Below, one piece after another: positions 45,393-54,038 of a stretch of 64,000 nt of DNA. Source of the DNA: Pseudomonas sp. 5P_3.1_Bac2 (GTDB lineage: Bacteria > Pseudomonadota > Gammaproteobacteria > Pseudomonadales > Pseudomonadaceae); NCBI RefSeq assembly GCF_025465995.1, contig NZ_JANLNY010000006.1:124001-188000 (forward strand). The letters are read 5' to 3'. The notes below the pieces were generated by a model. The model was not told the origin of the DNA. It was given only the letters and a program-made list of their open reading frames with translations, and made no database searches. The position numbers and the translations under genes were made by a program. Every line of letters begins with the position of its first letter. Position 1 is the stretch's first letter.

Positions 45393-46421
45393 ATGAGTGA
45401 ACGTACGACATCTTCCAGTTGGGCTTCGGGAATAGTTGCTGCGCTGGAGTTGGGCGGGGTTGATTGCCACAGCCTGTTTCAGCAACTGGGCCTTAACTAC
45501 GCTGCCTTGAGCGATCCTGATGCGCGTTTTACCCAGGATGCCATGACCCGTCTCTGGCAACTGGCAGTTGATGTGTCTGGTAATCCGGCAATCGGTCTTA
45601 ATATGGCCAAGGTGCTGCGCCCAGCGTCCTTGAGCGTGGTTGGCTATGCCGTGATGAGCAGTCGCAACCTCGCCGAAGGCTTTGCGCGTTTGGTGCGCTA
45701 TCAAAGGATTATCGGCGAGGGTGCTGACGTCAGCTTTCAGGCCACGCGCGAAGGTTATGAGGTGCAGATGAGCATCCATGGTGATCGCCTGCCCGCTGTG
45801 CGGCAAAGTGCTGAGGCGTCCCTTGCGCATTCTCTGGCTTTTAGTCGCTGGCTCACCGGCAAGACGCTGAAGCCGCGCTGGGTATGCCTGATGGGTGAGG
45901 CGCCTAAGGACTTAAGCGCCTATCAAGAAGTGTTTCAGTGCCCGCTTAAATTCAACTCGACACAGTACGCCATGCTGTTTGAACGGGCGGATCTGGACGC
46001 GCCGCTGCCGTCGGCCAACGAAGCCTTGGCGCAGATCCATGATCGCTTTGCTGGGGACTATTTGGCGCGCTTTAGCGGCAGCCGGGTGACCCATCTGGTG
46101 CGGCAGGTGCTCTGCCGGCTGTTGCCGCAGGGCGAGCCCAAGCGCGAGGCGGTGGCGCAGGCGCTGCTGTTGTCGGAGCGCACCTTGCAGCGGCGCTTGC
46201 AGGATGAGCAAACCAGCTACCAGCAAGTCTTGGATGACACTCGCCGTGAGTTGGCCGAGCAGTATCTGCAACAAGCCAATCTGACCTTGCTGGAGATTTC
46301 CTACCTGCTGGGGTTCTCCGATCCGAGCAACTTCTTCCGCGCCTTTCGCCGTTGGTTTGACAGCACTCCCGGCGAGTACCGCGTGCGGGTGCTCGCCTCA
46401 GTGGCGCCAAAAGGCCGGTAG
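45393..46421 (+). CDS. AraC-family regulator, OruR/ArgR-type (arabinose-binding-like N-domain)
   Basis: Protein of 342 residues. The N-terminal two thirds (DPDARFTQDAMTRLWQLAVD through ADVSFQATREGYEV) is the Arabinose_bd-type domain seen in OruR and similar regulators; the C-terminus has the double helix-turn-helix (AVAQALLLSERTLQRRLQDE, LLEISYLLGFSDPSNFFRAF). The ligand and targets are unknown. It is divergent from the Mpo1-like gene, and its last 24 bp overlap the 3' end of the convergent trkH gene. Confidence 0.9.
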   Translation: MSERTTSSSWASGIVAALELGGVDCHSLFQQLGLNYAALSDPDARFTQDAMTRLWQLAVDVSGNPAIGLNMAKVLRPASLSVVGYAVMSSRNLAEGFARLVRYQRIIGEGADVSFQATREGYEVQMSIHGDRLPAVRQSAEASLAHSLAFSRWLTGKTLKPRWVCLMGEAPKDLSAYQEVFQCPLKFNSTQYAMLFERADLDAPLPSANEALAQIHDRFAGDYLARFSGSRVTHLVRQVLCRLLPQGEPKREAVAQALLLSERTLQRRLQDEQTSYQQVLDDTRRELAEQYLQQANLTLLEISYLLGFSDPSNFFRAFRRWFDSTPGEYRVRVLASVAPKGR

Positions 46422-47852
46422 CATCAGGACCAGCACAGTGAGGATCTCCAGCCGGCCAAGCAACATGCCCAGGGTCAGCAGCCACTTGGCGGTGTCCGGC
46501 AAGCTGGCGAAGTTACCGGCCGGGCCAATGATCGGGCCCATGCCCGGGCCCACGCCGGATAAGGTGCTGGCTGCGCCAGTCAGCGCGGTGATCCAGTCCA
46601 ACCCGCACAGGGTCAGGGCCAGCGCCAATACGGCAATGGTGATGGTGAAGAAGAACGAGAAGGTCAAGATCGAGCGGACGATGTCTTCGTCCAGATTGTG
46701 CCGGTTGTACTGCTGCTTGATCACCGCGCGCGGGTGCACCAGTTGCATCAAGTTAGCCTTGAGCAGCGTGTAAGCCACCTGGAAACGGAAGATTTTCAGA
46801 CCTCCGGCCGTGGACCCCGAACAGCCGCCGATAAAGCCCAGATAGAAAAACAACATGCCGGCGAAGCCACCCCACAGGCTGTAGTCACCTAGGGCCAGGC
46901 CCGTGGTGGTCATGATCGAGGTGGTGTTAAAGGCCACGTGGCGGATGGCGTCCATAAACGGCATATCGGTGGTCAGGTAATACCAAGTGCCGAGTACCAC
47001 CCAAGTGCTCAGCAGGATGGTGAGAAAGCCGCGTACCTGCTGATCATTGAGCATGGCGCGAAAGTTACCGCGCAACAGCGAAGCAAATAGCACAAAGGGC
47101 AGGCTGCCCAAGATCATCAAAACGATGGTGACCCAGTGTACGGCGGGTTGGTTCCAGTGCCCAATGGACTGGTCGGAGGTGGAGAAGCCGCCAGTGGAAA
47201 TCGCCGACATGCAGTGGTTGATCGCATCGAATAAATCCATGCCGGCCAGCCACAGCGCCAGACAGCCGAGCAAGCTGAGGGTCAGGTAAGCGCCGACCAT
47301 GTATTTGGCGACCATATGCGAGCGCGGCATGATCTTCTCGGAACGGTCCGAGGATTCGGTTTGGAACAGGCGCATGCCACCGATCCGCAGCATTGGCAGA
47401 ATGGCCACGGCCATGGCGATAAAGCCGATGCCGCCGAGCCAGTGCAGCACTGAGCGCCAGATCAGAATGCCCGGCGACATGCTATCCAGGCCGGTGAGCA
47501 CGGTGGCGCCGGTGGCGGTGATGCCGGACATGCTCTCGAAGATGGCGTCGGTGACGCCCAGGTGTTGGCTGAACATAAAGGGCAGGGAGGCGAACAGGCA
47601 CACCAGCACCCAGCTGGAAACCGTCAGCATGTACATATCGCGGGGACGCAAATGGCTGTCTTGAGAGCGGCCTTGAATCACCATGGCCATGCCAAACAGC
47701 ATGGTCAGCAAGCTCGACCAGAGAAACGGATTAAGCTCTTGCGGGCGTGAGAACAGCAGCAAGGTCAGGGTCGGAATCAACATGCTGATGGCCAACGTCA
47801 GCAGGAAAATACCGTTGATAAAAATGATTGTCCGCAGTGTTGACCAAGCCAT
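46398..47852 (-). CDS. trkH: Trk potassium uptake protein TrkH, copy 1
   Basis: Protein of 484 residues with about ten to twelve membrane helices. The four half-filter regions of the Trk family are visible, for example SGITATGATVLTGLDSMSPG, CMSAISTGGFSTSDQSIGHW and TTSIMTTTGLALGDYSLWG. TrkH is the channel subunit that imports potassium together with TrkA. It has the same length as the next gene and is alike along its whole length, so the pair is a tandem duplication. Confidence 0.95.
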   Translation of the reverse strand: MAWSTLRTIIFINGIFLLTLAISMLIPTLTLLLFSRPQELNPFLWSSLLTMLFGMAMVIQGRSQDSHLRPRDMYMLTVSSWVLVCLFASLPFMFSQHLGVTDAIFESMSGITATGATVLTGLDSMSPGILIWRSVLHWLGGIGFIAMAVAILPMLRIGGMRLFQTESSDRSEKIMPRSHMVAKYMVGAYLTLSLLGCLALWLAGMDLFDAINHCMSAISTGGFSTSDQSIGHWNQPAVHWVTIVLMILGSLPFVLFASLLRGNFRAMLNDQQVRGFLTILLSTWVVLGTWYYLTTDMPFMDAIRHVAFNTTSIMTTTGLALGDYSLWGGFAGMLFFYLGFIGGCSGSTAGGLKIFRFQVAYTLLKANLMQLVHPRAVIKQQYNRHNLDEDIVRSILTFSFFFTITIAVLALALTLCGLDWITALTGAASTLSGVGPGMGPIIGPAGNFASLPDTAKWLLTLGMLLGRLEILTVLVLMLPAFWRH

Positions 47853-47880
47853 GCAAGGAATTCCATTTAAGCGTGACGGT

Positions 47881-47892
47881 GTGACTAGTCAC
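47881..47892. promoter_or_regulatory. 12-bp palindrome between the two trkH genes
   Basis: GTGACTAGTCAC is a perfect palindrome 29 bp upstream of trkH copy 1. The CTAGTCA part is repeated directly at 47894-47900. It could be an operator or an overlapping promoter element. Confidence 0.4.
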
Positions 47893-47931
47893 TCTAGTCA
47901 GTTGTAGCCGTTAACACGGCGCAAAAACTTA

Positions 47932-49386
47932 TCAGTGGCGCCAGAAGGCCCGGGTAAACAGCACTAATACGGTCAAAATCTCCAAGCGCCCCAGCAGCAT
48001 GCCGATGGTCAGCAGCCATTTGGCCGCATCCGGCAAGCTGGCAAAGGTGCCGGCCGGGCCAATCACCGGGCCTAAACCTGGGCCCACGTTACATACCGCG
48101 GTGGCGGCGCCAGTCAAGGCCGTTACCCAGTCCAGCCCTAACAGAGCCAGACCTAAGGCAATGACGCCGATGGTGATGGCAAAGAAAAACGAAAAGGTGA
48201 TCAGCGAGCGGACGATTTCTTCGTCGAGGTTGTGGTTGTTGTACTGCTGCTTGATCACCGCGCGGGGGTGGATCAGCTGCTGCAAGTTGGCCTTAAGCAG
48301 TACCGCCGCCACTTGAAAACGGAAGATTTTTAAGCCCCCAGAGGTTGAGCCCGAGCAGCCGCCGATAAAGGTCAGGTAGAAGAACAGCAACACCGCGAAG
48401 CTGCCCCAGCTGCTGTAGTCACCCAGGGCAAAACCGGTGGTGGTGACCACCGAGGTGACGTTAACCGCAACGATGCGTACGGAGTCCAACCAACTGTTGT
48501 CCGAATGTAGGTGCAGCCAGGTGCCAAATAGCAGGGTGACCACCACTAAAAAGCCGATGAAGCCGCGCACCTGATGGTCGCGCAGCAGTGCTTTGCGATT
48601 ACCGCGCAGGGTCGCCACATAAAGGGTAAAGGGCAGACTGCCGCTGATCATCATCACTACCGCTACCCAATGCACCGCCGGTTGGCTCCAGTGGGCCAGG
48701 GATTGATCCGAGGTGGAGAAACCGCCGGTACTGATCGCAGCCATGGAGTGGTTGATCGCATCGAAGATGCCCATGCCCGCCAGCCAGAAGGCCAACCAGC
48801 CAACCAGGGTCAGGCCCAGGTAAATCACCAAGATATATTTGGCGGCCATATGCGAGCGGGGCATGACTTTCTCGCCCCAGTCCGAGGATTCGGTCTGGAA
48901 CAGGCGCATGCCACCAACGCGCAGCAGCGGCAGAATCGCCACGGCCATGCCGATAAAGCCAATCCCGCCGAGCCAATGCAGCATCGAACGCCAGATCAGC
49001 AGGCCCGGCGAGCTGTGGTCGAGATCGGTGAGCACGGTGGCGCCGGTGGTGGTGATGCCGGACATGGTTTCAAAAAACGCATCGGTGTAGCTCATGTCGC
49101 GCACCAGCGTCAGCGGCAGCGCGGCAAACACGCACACCACCAGCCAGCTGGCGGTGGTCAGCAGGTACATATCGCGCGGGCGTAACTGCGCATGTTGCGG
49201 CCGCCCCGGTAGCAACAGGGCAATGCCGGCCCCTGCGGTGATCAGGCTGGACCAGGCAAACGCGCCGAGGTCATCGGTGCGCGAATAAATAAATAACGTC
49301 AGCATGGGGATTAACATGCTGATGGCCAGGGTAAGCAGGAAAATGCCGAGAATGAAGGCAATGATGCGCAGTGTCGGCAATGACAT
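47932..49386 (-). CDS. trkH: Trk potassium uptake protein TrkH, copy 2
   Basis: Protein of 484 residues from MSLPTLRIIAFILGIFLLTL; the frame extends 9 codons further but the paralogue begins here. Filter regions include SGITTTGATVLTDLDHSSPG, SMAAISTGGFSTSDQSLAHW and TSVVTTTGFALGDYSSWGSF. Most residues match copy 1 across the whole length, with more difference in the first 70 residues and in one loop near residue 290. Copy 2 is upstream in the direction of transcription, and a 79-bp gap separates it from copy 1. Both look intact. Confidence 0.95.
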   Translation of the reverse strand: MSLPTLRIIAFILGIFLLTLAISMLIPMLTLFIYSRTDDLGAFAWSSLITAGAGIALLLPGRPQHAQLRPRDMYLLTTASWLVVCVFAALPLTLVRDMSYTDAFFETMSGITTTGATVLTDLDHSSPGLLIWRSMLHWLGGIGFIGMAVAILPLLRVGGMRLFQTESSDWGEKVMPRSHMAAKYILVIYLGLTLVGWLAFWLAGMGIFDAINHSMAAISTGGFSTSDQSLAHWSQPAVHWVAVVMMISGSLPFTLYVATLRGNRKALLRDHQVRGFIGFLVVVTLLFGTWLHLHSDNSWLDSVRIVAVNVTSVVTTTGFALGDYSSWGSFAVLLFFYLTFIGGCSGSTSGGLKIFRFQVAAVLLKANLQQLIHPRAVIKQQYNNHNLDEEIVRSLITFSFFFAITIGVIALGLALLGLDWVTALTGAATAVCNVGPGLGPVIGPAGTFASLPDAAKWLLTIGMLLGRLEILTVLVLFTRAFWRH

Positions 49387-49540
49387 GATGTAGGCTCGGG
49401 TGTGCGGCGGCAAAGGGCGACATTCTACCCTTGCTGGGCGGGCTGTACAGCGCCGGTGGTGCCCCCTCTTTACAACGGCTTGGCACTGAATAAAATACTC
49501 GGCGCCGCCGGCCTCTCGCCGGATTCTGAGCCTCTACATC

Positions 49541-49912
49541 ATGTCTGATAGCAATCCTTGCCTTACTTGCGGCGCCTGCTGCGCGTTTTTCCGTGTGTCG
49601 TTTTTCTGGGGTGAGTGCCAATCGGCAGGTGGAACCGTGCCGGACGACAAGGTCGTACAGATCAGCCCGCACCGGGTGGCGATGATCGGCACCGACGCGA
49701 AACCCTCCCGTTGCACCGCCTTGCTGGGCTCGGTTGGCGAAGGGGTGCGCTGCACCTTGTACGAACAGCGGTCCAGCCCGTGCCGCGAGTTTGAGGCCTC
49801 TTGGGAGCACGGCGTGCACAACCCGCGTTGTGACGATGCCCGTCGCGCCCATGGCCTGCCACCTTTGACGCCACCGCAAGCGCCCAGCGTTTCGCCGGAT
49901 CGGGTGGCGTAA
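49541..49912 (+). CDS. YkgJ-family cysteine-cluster protein
   Basis: Protein of 123 residues with the family's CxxCxxCC cluster at the N-terminus (CLTCGACCAFFRVSFFWGEC) and further Cys in CTALLGSVGEGVRCTLYEQR, SSPCREFEASW and RCDDARRAHGL. The eight conserved cysteines suggest bound zinc or an iron-sulfur cluster (UPF0153/CxxCxxCC family); the function is unknown. It is divergent from trkH copy 2. Confidence 0.93.
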   Translation: MSDSNPCLTCGACCAFFRVSFFWGECQSAGGTVPDDKVVQISPHRVAMIGTDAKPSRCTALLGSVGEGVRCTLYEQRSSPCREFEASWEHGVHNPRCDDARRAHGLPPLTPPQAPSVSPDRVA

Positions 49913-49979
49913 CCAAGGCTTGCCTGTGCTTGCCCGCTAGGCACTAGAATGGCCGCCTGAATTGATTAAGAGGTGGCCA

Positions 49980-50537
49980 ATGGATGCTCTGGATGCGCTG
50001 TTAAACCGTGTTTCTGTACCGCGCTTGGTGGCGCCTGCGCCGACTGCCGAGCAGCGGCAAGTGTTATTTCAAGCGGCATTGCGCGCGCCGGATCATGGGC
50101 AGCTACGGCCTTGGCGTTTTCTCACCGTTGAAGGTGCGGCGCTCAATCAACTCGGTGAAGTGTTTGCCCGCGCGTTGCCGGCCGATGCCAGCCCAGAGTT
50201 GCTGACGAAAACCCGCAATATGCCGCTGCGCGCACCCTTGCTGGTGGTGGTGATTGCCACCCTAAGCGAACACCCCAAGGTGCCGGCCAGCGAACAACTG
50301 CTGGCTGCCGGCTGCGCCGCCCATGGCATTTTGTTAGCCGCCCATGCGCAAGGTATTGGCGCGGTCTGGCGCACTGGCGAGCTGTCGTATAACCGCCAGG
50401 TCGCGGCGGGGCTGGGCCTGGCCGAGAATGAGAACATCGTGGCTTACCTGTACTTGGGCACCGCCGAGCGCGCCCTGCGTGACGCGCCTAAGCTCGAGGT
50501 CAGCGACTTTGTGCAGAGCTGGTCGCAACCCGCTTAA
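49980..50537 (+). CDS. ydjA: Nitroreductase-family protein YdjA
   Basis: Protein of 185 residues; ATG 49980 has AGAGG before it and fits the family start MDALDALLNR. APDHGQLRPWRF is the FMN-binding loop and GIGAVWRTGELSYNRQVAAGLGL the second flavin/substrate segment (in parts GIGAVWRTGELSYNR and QVAAGLGL). YdjA-type enzymes are small dimeric FMN oxidoreductases using NAD(P)H; the natural substrate is unknown. Its last 4 bp overlap the convergent histidine kinase gene. Confidence 0.92.
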   Translation: MDALDALLNRVSVPRLVAPAPTAEQRQVLFQAALRAPDHGQLRPWRFLTVEGAALNQLGEVFARALPADASPELLTKTRNMPLRAPLLVVVIATLSEHPKVPASEQLLAAGCAAHGILLAAHAQGIGAVWRTGELSYNRQVAAGLGLAENENIVAYLYLGTAERALRDAPKLEVSDFVQSWSQPA

Positions 50538-51862
50538 GCGCTGTGTTGCGCGAGCGGCAGTTGCAAGCTGGCACTAAAACCACCTTGCGGGTGGTTGGCC
50601 AGGAGCAGACTGCCGCCATGGCGCTCGGCGGCGCGCCGGGCAATGGCCAAGCCGAGACCGTGGCCGCTGTTGGCCTGACCGGGAGCGCGATAAAACGGCT
50701 CGCCGAGATGGGCTAAATGTTCTGCGGCCACGCCGGGCCCATGATCGCGGACGCTGACAATCAGCTGCTCCGCATTGCGCCGGGCCTGCAACTCAATGGC
50801 TTGTCCGGCCGGGTTGAAGCGCAGGGCATTACGCAGCAGATTGTCCAGCGCCCGTTGCAGTAAATCCGGCCAGCCATTGAGGCTTAGGTTCGGCTCCACC
50901 TGAATATTGATCTGCTGATGAGGCGCCTCGATGCGGGCGTCATCGCACACTTTGCCCAGCAGGGCAGCGATGGCCACCGGCTGCGCCGCGCCACTGTCGG
51001 CATCGACCCGGGCGAGGTCGAGAATCTCACTGATCAGCGCTTCTAAACGGTCGCACTCCTGGCTGAGACGCGGCCAGTATTTTTGCTGTTCGGCTGAATT
51101 GGCCCGCTCCGTCAGGGCCAGAGCGATGCGCAGACGCGCCAGGGGGGAGCGCAGCTCGTGGGAAACGTCGCGCAGCAATTGGCGTTGGCTGCTGATCAGG
51201 CCCTGGACCCGTTCGCCCATGCGGTTAAAGTCAGCGGCCAGTACTCCCAGCTCATCGCGGCGGCCGGCCAGCTTAGCCAGGCTGCTTTTTTGGTAAGCGG
51301 TCTGCCCGAGGTCGTGTACCGCGCCGCGCAAACGGTTAAGTGGGCGGGTGATCGACAGGGTCAGCCAGAGACTGAAACAGGTCAGCACCAACACCGCGAT
51401 GCCTAAGGCGCTGAATGGCCAGAGCAAGCTTTCGCGCTGCCAGGAAGCCAGCGCCGGGAAGGGAATGCGATAGATAAACAGATAGGTTTCACCGCTCTTG
51501 GCGCTGGTGTATTCCGTGCTTAGGCGGCGCCAGGGCAAGTGTTCTTTCTTCGGGTGGCGGGCCTCAAAGGCAGCGGCGCGGGGAGGGAAGGTGCCCTTGA
51601 TCACGGGATGACCGTTTTCATCGAGCACCTGCACATCGATGCGAAACTGGCGCTTGTGGTCTTCCAGTAACTCTTGCGCGGCGGCCGCGCCTTGGCTTTC
51701 GAAGCGTTGTGTCCACTGCTTGGCTAAGTCACGCACGGCTGGGTGCTGGCTGAGCAGCCAGGCGTCTTGGTTGAGGGCGCGGCCGAGCAGAATCGACAGC
51801 CCGGCTACCAAGGCAATGGCCAGCCAGAAGCTGGCAAAAAAACGCCAGAACAGTGATCGCAC
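50534..51862 (-). CDS. cpxA: CpxA-type sensor histidine kinase
   Basis: Protein of 442 residues with GTG start at 51862 and AAGGAG 5 bp upstream. Two membrane helices (about 7-28 and 145-167) bound a periplasmic sensor of about 115 residues. HAMP, HisKA (LLRDVSHELRSPLARLRIAL) and HATPase (NLLRNALRFNPAGQ, RDHGPGV, SGHGLGLAIA) follow. It resembles CpxA/RstB-type kinases. With the cpxR and spy-like genes upstream it matches P. aeruginosa PA3204-PA3206, which responds to envelope stress. A hairpin terminator lies in front of it, so kinase level may be set below that of the other operon products. Confidence 0.87.
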   Translation of the reverse strand: MRSLFWRFFASFWLAIALVAGLSILLGRALNQDAWLLSQHPAVRDLAKQWTQRFESQGAAAAQELLEDHKRQFRIDVQVLDENGHPVIKGTFPPRAAAFEARHPKKEHLPWRRLSTEYTSAKSGETYLFIYRIPFPALASWQRESLLWPFSALGIAVLVLTCFSLWLTLSITRPLNRLRGAVHDLGQTAYQKSSLAKLAGRRDELGVLAADFNRMGERVQGLISSQRQLLRDVSHELRSPLARLRIALALTERANSAEQQKYWPRLSQECDRLEALISEILDLARVDADSGAAQPVAIAALLGKVCDDARIEAPHQQINIQVEPNLSLNGWPDLLQRALDNLLRNALRFNPAGQAIELQARRNAEQLIVSVRDHGPGVAAEHLAHLGEPFYRAPGQANSGHGLGLAIARRAAERHGGSLLLANHPQGGFSASLQLPLAQHSA

Positions 51863-51873
51863 AACGGCTCCTT

Positions 51874-51912
51874 AAATAAATACGCCCATCAAGCTACGCA
51901 GCTTGATGGGCG
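51874..51912 (-). terminator. Attenuator-like terminator between the spy-like and cpxA genes
   Basis: A 13-bp perfect stem (CGCCCATCAAGCT / AGCTTGATGGGCG) with a 4-nt loop is followed on the minus strand by TATTTATTT. It lies 20 bp past the spy-like stop and directly before the cpxA ribosome site. Confidence 0.8.
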
Positions 51913-51932
51913 GGGTGGTTCAGATCAATGCC

Positions 51933-52373
51933 TTAGTTCTTCTTGGCTTGCTCGGCTTGCTCGGCTTGCCAGGCTTTAAAGGCGGCGAATTCCGCGCGGC
52001 GTTCAGCCATTTTCTTTTGCTGTTCATCAAAGGTTTTTTGCTGCTCGGGTTTCAGCAGGTCGCGGATAGCTTTTTGCTGTTTAGCCTGAGCGGCCTTGAG
52101 TTCATCCTGCATGGCTGTTTTTTCGTTGGCCGGCAGTTTGTCTAAGTAACGCTGAGTGATGTCATGGCGATTTTTCAGTTCTTCGCCCATCAGTTTGCGG
52201 ATTTCCCGCTGCTGCTCTTTGCTCAGGTCCAGGTCTTTGAATGGACGTGGACCTTGCTCTGCGCCATGCCGTGGGCCGAAGTCGCCGCCGCGCCGTGGGC
52301 CGTCTTCTGGCATTGCCATGGCCAGGGTGGGCAGGGTCATGGCCAGCAGTACTGCAGTCAGGGTCTTGCGCAT
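51933..52373 (-). CDS. Spy/CpxP-like periplasmic LTXXQ protein
   Basis: Protein of 146 residues from MRKTLTAVLLAMTLPTLAMA, a Sec signal peptide, with GGAG before its ATG; the longest frame extends 6 codons further. The mature part has two LTxxQ-like motifs (LSKEQQREI and LKPEQQKTF) in a Lys/Gln/Glu-rich helical fold. Spy is a periplasmic chaperone and CpxP a repressor of CpxA; both share this fold. Its position between cpxR and cpxA favours a CpxP-like feedback role, which is inferred. A CpxR-type box lies upstream. Confidence 0.88.
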   Translation of the reverse strand: MRKTLTAVLLAMTLPTLAMAMPEDGPRRGGDFGPRHGAEQGPRPFKDLDLSKEQQREIRKLMGEELKNRHDITQRYLDKLPANEKTAMQDELKAAQAKQQKAIRDLLKPEQQKTFDEQQKKMAERRAEFAAFKAWQAEQAEQAKKN

Positions 52374-52453
52374 GGTGTGTCTCCTTCTCATGGCCGGTGG
52401 ATACCGGATGACTACAGTCTAGGGCGGTCAAGGTCAGGCGCAGTCAGGGCTAA

Positions 52454-52469
52454 GTAAAGCTTTGGTAAA
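52454..52469. promoter_or_regulatory. Putative CpxR box
   Basis: GTAAA-N6-GTAAA matches the E. coli CpxR site (two GTAAA half-sites about one helical turn apart), though the E. coli spacer is 5. It lies in the 106-bp gap between cpxR and the spy-like gene, about 80 bp before the latter's start. In the orientation of the spy-like gene it reads TTTAC-N6-TTTAC. Confidence 0.6.
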
Positions 52470-52479
52470 GAGCGACGCG

Positions 52480-53157
52480 CTAGGTGCAGTAGTAGTAGCC
52501 ACGGCTGCGCAGGGCGAGGATGCGCTGGCGACCATCAGGGTGCGGACCGAGTTTTTTGCGCAGGTTGCTGACGTGCATGTCGAGGCTGCGGTCGTACAGA
52601 GTCAGCTTGCGACCCAAGGCCAGTTGCGCCAACTCTTGCTTATCGACCGGCTCGCCCGGCTGCTGCAGCAAGGCTTCGAGGATGCGGCTTTCGGAGAGGG
52701 TGAGCAGCACCTCTTGATCACCCAAGGTCACGGTGCCGCGCAGTTGGCTGTAATGCAGGTCGCCGATATCGAACGGATTGCTTGCGGCCACCGGAGCCCT
52801 ACGGCGCAGTACGGCGCGCAGGCGAGCGGTGAGTTCGCGGGGATCGCAGGGTTTGGCCAGGTAATCATCCGCGCCTAGCTCTAGGCCCAAGATCCGATCC
52901 AGTGGCTCGCCGCGGGCGGAGAGCATCAGCACGGGGAGCTCGGCATGCTCGCTGCGCAGTTGCTTGAGCAGTTCCAGGCCGCTGCCGTCGGGCAGCATGA
53001 CGTCCAGCACCACCGCGTCGGGTTGTTCTTGCTTAAGCGCCTGGCGGGCGCTTAAGCCATCGTGGCAGGCATTGACCACAAAGCCTTCTTGGCTCAACCA
53101 ACTGCTGAGCAGCTCGCAGAGCTCAATGTCATCGTCAATTAACAGCAAATTACTCAT
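52480..53157 (-). CDS. cpxR: CpxR-type response regulator
   Basis: Protein of 225 residues: receiver domain with acidic pocket IDDD (7-10) and phospho-acceptor D52 (VVLDVMLPDG), then an OmpR-type winged helix (VTLTLSESRILEALLQQPGE region, ending SLDMHVSNLRKKLGPHPDGR). It pairs with the CpxA-like kinase downstream. Its start follows the preceding small gene's stop by 4 bp, with no strong ribosome site of its own, so it is probably translated by coupling. Confidence 0.92.
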   Translation of the reverse strand: MSNLLLIDDDIELCELLSSWLSQEGFVVNACHDGLSARQALKQEQPDAVVLDVMLPDGSGLELLKQLRSEHAELPVLMLSARGEPLDRILGLELGADDYLAKPCDPRELTARLRAVLRRRAPVAASNPFDIGDLHYSQLRGTVTLGDQEVLLTLSESRILEALLQQPGEPVDKQELAQLALGRKLTLYDRSLDMHVSNLRKKLGPHPDGRQRILALRSRGYYYCT

Positions 53158-53161
53158 GCGA

Positions 53162-53542
53162 TCAATTCAGCCACTCACGTCGGGTACCACGCCCACCGCG
53201 CAGCAATGCACCGGCTAAGACACCGAGCAAGGCGGCTGCCGCGCCGACCACAAACCAGGTTTGTTCTTCACTAATCAGGGGCGTGGTGCTGTTGGCTTGG
53301 GCTTCTTTAAGCTGCAGTTTGAGCCGTTGGTTTTCCTGGCGCGCGCGCTGCAATTGCGCGGCCTGGCGCTGTAGCTCCTCGTTGTCTGGCGCGCTCGCTA
53401 CAGGCTGCGCAACAGGCTCTGCAACACTGGCAACGGGCGCTGCCGCGCTGGGTTGTGCCAACTGAGGTGGGGTGGTTTCTTCAGCCATAAGCCTGGCTGG
53501 CAGGCACAGCATCAGGAGCAAAAGCATTGAGCCTAGACGCAT
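53162..53542 (-). CDS. Small coiled-coil membrane protein, unknown function
   Basis: Protein of 126 residues: signal peptide (MRLGSMLLLLMLCLPARLMA), an Ala/Pro/Val-rich linker, a coiled coil rich in Gln/Arg/Glu ([20 protein letters not shown], about 55-82), one C-terminal membrane helix (WFVVGAAAALLGVLAGALLR) and a short basic tail RREWLN. This is the layout of the TIGR04211-type SH3/coiled-coil proteins without the SH3 part. It precedes cpxR by 4 bp, so it is part of the Cpx operon and a candidate envelope-stress component. Confidence 0.8.
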   Translation of the reverse strand: MRLGSMLLLLMLCLPARLMAEETTPPQLAQPSAAAPVASVAEPVAQPVASAPDNEELQRQAAQLQRARQENQRLKLQLKEAQANSTTPLISEEQTWFVVGAAAALLGVLAGALLRGGRGTRREWLN

Positions 53543-53592
53543 CGGAAATCCTATTGTTGGCAGTTGTTATTATGGGGGCAGCGCTGTAGTGG

Positions 53593-53892
53593 TTAAGGCA
53601 AGACTAACTTGAAGGGTTTTACCAGTACCGAGGCATACACACCAGCCGCCCGATACGGATCGGCATCGGCCCACTGCTGCGCGGCTAGCAGCGATTCAAA
53701 CTCGGCGACGATCAAGCTGCCGGTAAAGCCCGCTGGGCCTGGATCGTTACTGTCTACTGCGGGCAAGGGGCCGGCGAGGATCAAGCGGCCTTGGCTTTTC
53801 AGCAACTCCAGGCGAGCCAAATGCGCAGGGCGGGCGGCGAGGCGTTGCGGTAGGGAGTTGTCCACATCGGTGGCATAGATGGCGTAGAGCAT
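53593..53892 (-). CDS. yciI: YciI-family protein
   Basis: Protein of 99 residues with the YciI pattern: [41 protein letters not shown] with the conserved His, and [22 protein letters not shown], where the DPY(x)AG loop forms the putative active site. YCII proteins have a ferredoxin-like fold; the reaction is unknown. It lies 50 bp before the small coiled-coil gene of the Cpx operon on the same strand and may be its first gene. Confidence 0.93.
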   Translation of the reverse strand: MLYAIYATDVDNSLPQRLAARPAHLARLELLKSQGRLILAGPLPAVDSNDPGPAGFTGSLIVAEFESLLAAQQWADADPYRAAGVYASVLVKPFKLVLP

Positions 53893-54038
53893 CGCAGTCC
53901 TTAAATTCGGCTAGTGAGTGCAGGTCGTCCGAAGCATGGGGGCGATCTACGGAATATTGAGGAATTATCGGCGTAAGCCAGCAAGAATCCCTATCTGGCG
54001 GCATAATAACAAAGATAAATTTCTCGGAAAGTGTCCCT

